DNA from: Pipra filicauda
Taxonomy: Eukaryota > Chordata > Aves > Passeriformes > Pipridae
NCBI RefSeq assembly: GCF_003945595.2
Contig: NW_024104096.1
Coordinates: 2,971,501-3,035,500, forward strand
DNA: 64,000 nt
Direction of reading: 5' to 3'
A model generated the notes under the pieces. That model did no database searches. It saw only the letters and a list, made by a program, of their open reading frames with translations, and was not told the DNA's origin. How positions within the stretch are numbered: the first letter of the stretch is position 1; every line of letters begins with the position of its first letter. Positions 62,161-64,000 of this stretch are shown piece by piece. The position numbers were made by a program, and so were the translations under genes.

Positions 62161-64000
62161 AGATTTTGGGTATTTTTTATTATCTCTTGTACTGAAAAAA
62201 AATAAAGGTTTTAGACAATCTGAAAAAAAATCCCATCCTTCCGGCGCTTTTTTGCATTCTTTATTTTTTTTGAAAAGTGGAAAAGTTATAGAAACATGCT
62301 AGGAGAAAATTATATACTTAACAGGAAACTAAAATCTTTTTTGGTCTATTTCATTTGTTCACTTATGAAATTTTCAAAATATAATAAAAGGGATTAAGGA
62401 TAAATCAGAAGGGTTTTTATGTATTTGTAAAAGGTGGAGTTCAGACTCTCAACCCACTTTGATCAAAGTTTTGGAAATTAAAGAGTCTTTTAACTATAGT
62501 AAGTACTATGGTATTATAGCTACTTGATTTTTATTAAAACGTTTTTGAGTGGGATTATTCAGCCTCTGATTTCCTGAGTTCATCCACAATTTACCCTCCT
62601 CTCCAATTTTCTATAATAAACTAGTCCCTGAAAAAAAAGTAACTCAACTTTTATCACAGTAGTTCGCAGCAGTCACAGCAGGTTGCACGTTGGCAAATGT
62701 GTGAGGGTAAGTAGCATAATTTGTACATTGAGAGGATGAAACAAAGTAATTTCCTGCATGTGCAGTTTGCAGCATCTCCTTGAAAGCTTTTAAGCAAATA
62801 TCATGTTGCAAAAACTTTCTAAGAACACACTTTCAACTAAGCATCTGTCAACTGAAAATGTAAATTTAGGTGCATTTCTATGGCTTTTGTCTTACAACTT
62901 GTTCCCCAGTTGAGACAAGTGCTCATCTGGAAACTAGACCTTTTACTTTGCTGGGAACATGGAAAGAGAATCCAAAAATTTGGCCAATTTTTTTAGTTTC
63001 TCATGAATGTGTATATTATATTTAAAAGGTTGCATCTCACTCAACTCTCTGCATCTAAACATCAGAAATAAACCTTAACTGGGATATCTGTGCACTCTCT
63101 AGAGTCAAAGGTATGAGACTGGTTATGTCTCCAGCCAATAATCACACACACACTGACAGTGAATCCTAACTCTCCTGGCCACCTGGTGTCTGATCCATGC
63201 CCTAGGTATGGTATGAGAATGTAGGACTGTTCGAAAGAACAAGGAAATCTAAAATAGATGGAAATTGAACCATAGCTGTAATGAACTGCTCTCTGACAAC
63301 CTGGGTTTTTCCTCAGAGGACAACTAGGTTTGTTTCAGCAGAGACTCTGTGAGTGACCAAAGGTACAACTATTTTCTAAGTTCCAATAGGTACCAGAATT
63401 AAACCAAAGTTTGGTTTGAGGTGTAGTAGCATATATGTGCATGTGCCTCTCCCTTTAGCAAGACTAGAAGGTTATGTCACATTACATGTGTGTTTGAGAT
63501 TATTAAACTACAGCAAATAGGCTTCACTCTAATACTGTGACAATATTCCTATGGAAGATGAAAAAAAAAATAAGAGGATGGAATGTTCTGTTAACAATTG
63601 CTGTAAAATGCATAAATTAAATGTACAGTTTTCTTGTATTTAACTCTAAAAATATAATGTAAATGGCATAGGTTAGAATCAAAATACAATTTCCTGACAC
63701 TAAGGAGGGAACATATAAAATGTCAACATAAGAATAATTCATATTATTGCAGTGTAGAACTCTATTCACTTCAGTGCTTGTGCTATTAAATATTTTCATA
63801 TCCAAAATGTCACCCTGTCCTTATTGCTATTGGTCTGTATTTTGTCTATGCAGAGGCTGTTAGTTCAGTGCAAGACAGCAAAGTTTCTCATGCTTCTATG
63901 GTAAATATTGTACATAATTTCTCTGGGAACTCTGCCTCTGTATAAAAGCCAATTGAGCTTCAATGCACAACTAGTTCATTAAAATACATGTTCAATTATA
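62161..64000. other. AT-rich unique DNA to the window end
   Basis: No gene or repeat family is recognised. Only short A and T runs occur. Confidence 0.4.

Noticed and set aside
1..64000. CRISPR arrays, bacterial operons, ribosome binding sites
   Set aside because: The window is vertebrate nuclear DNA. No regularly spaced direct repeats with unique spacers are visible, and the microsatellites are simple tandem arrays.
1..64000. Retroviral gag, pol or env genes next to the LTRs
   Set aside because: All LTRs appear solo or truncated, and I see no reverse transcriptase, integrase or envelope motif in frames between or beside them.

Overview
The window is a stretch of bird nuclear DNA that looks like a gene desert or the inside of a very long intron. 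The avian call rests on eight CR1 LINE 3' ends carrying the typical ATTCTATG-type terminal octamers (read here as CATAGAAT on the + strand) and on several LTRs of families common in neoavian, especially songbird, genomes. Base composition is AT-rich, runs of A and T are frequent, and almost every open frame is short. I could not recognise a complete host protein-coding gene, tRNA or rRNA.

Layout. 0.5-5.1 kb: three pieces of one related group of retroviral LTRs in a repeat-poor background. 5.5-6.3 kb: an unidentified unit of about 820 bp that recurs in inverted orientation at 29.2-30.0 kb with roughly 96-97% identity. 6.3-15.4 kb: mostly unique AT-rich DNA with short tandem duplications and hairpins. 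15.4-17.4 kb: a solo LTR with perfect 5-bp target duplications, placed inside a GC-rich island, then a second LTR in reverse orientation. 17.8-24.8 kb: a large inverted duplication, with arms of about 1.5 and 1.2 kb and a 4.3-kb spacer. Its core is nearly identical between arms while the flanks are much more diverged. The right arm also holds an exon-like block. 24.8-30 kb: unique DNA, then the second copy of the 820-bp unit. 30-64 kb: seven CR1 3' ends, all on the minus strand, plus one ERVL-type solo LTR with perfect target duplications (32.6-33.9 kb), a 3'-truncated LTR (35.1-35.9 kb), a GATA microsatellite and a (TTCCCC)n array.

The parts most worth attention are the two inverted pairs: the core identity of the inner one, which suggests arm-to-arm gene conversion, and the sharply bounded unknown repeat unit of the outer one. 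All similarity statements come from reading and hand-aligning the sequence. Family assignments for LTRs and CR1 come from remembered consensus features and were not searched.
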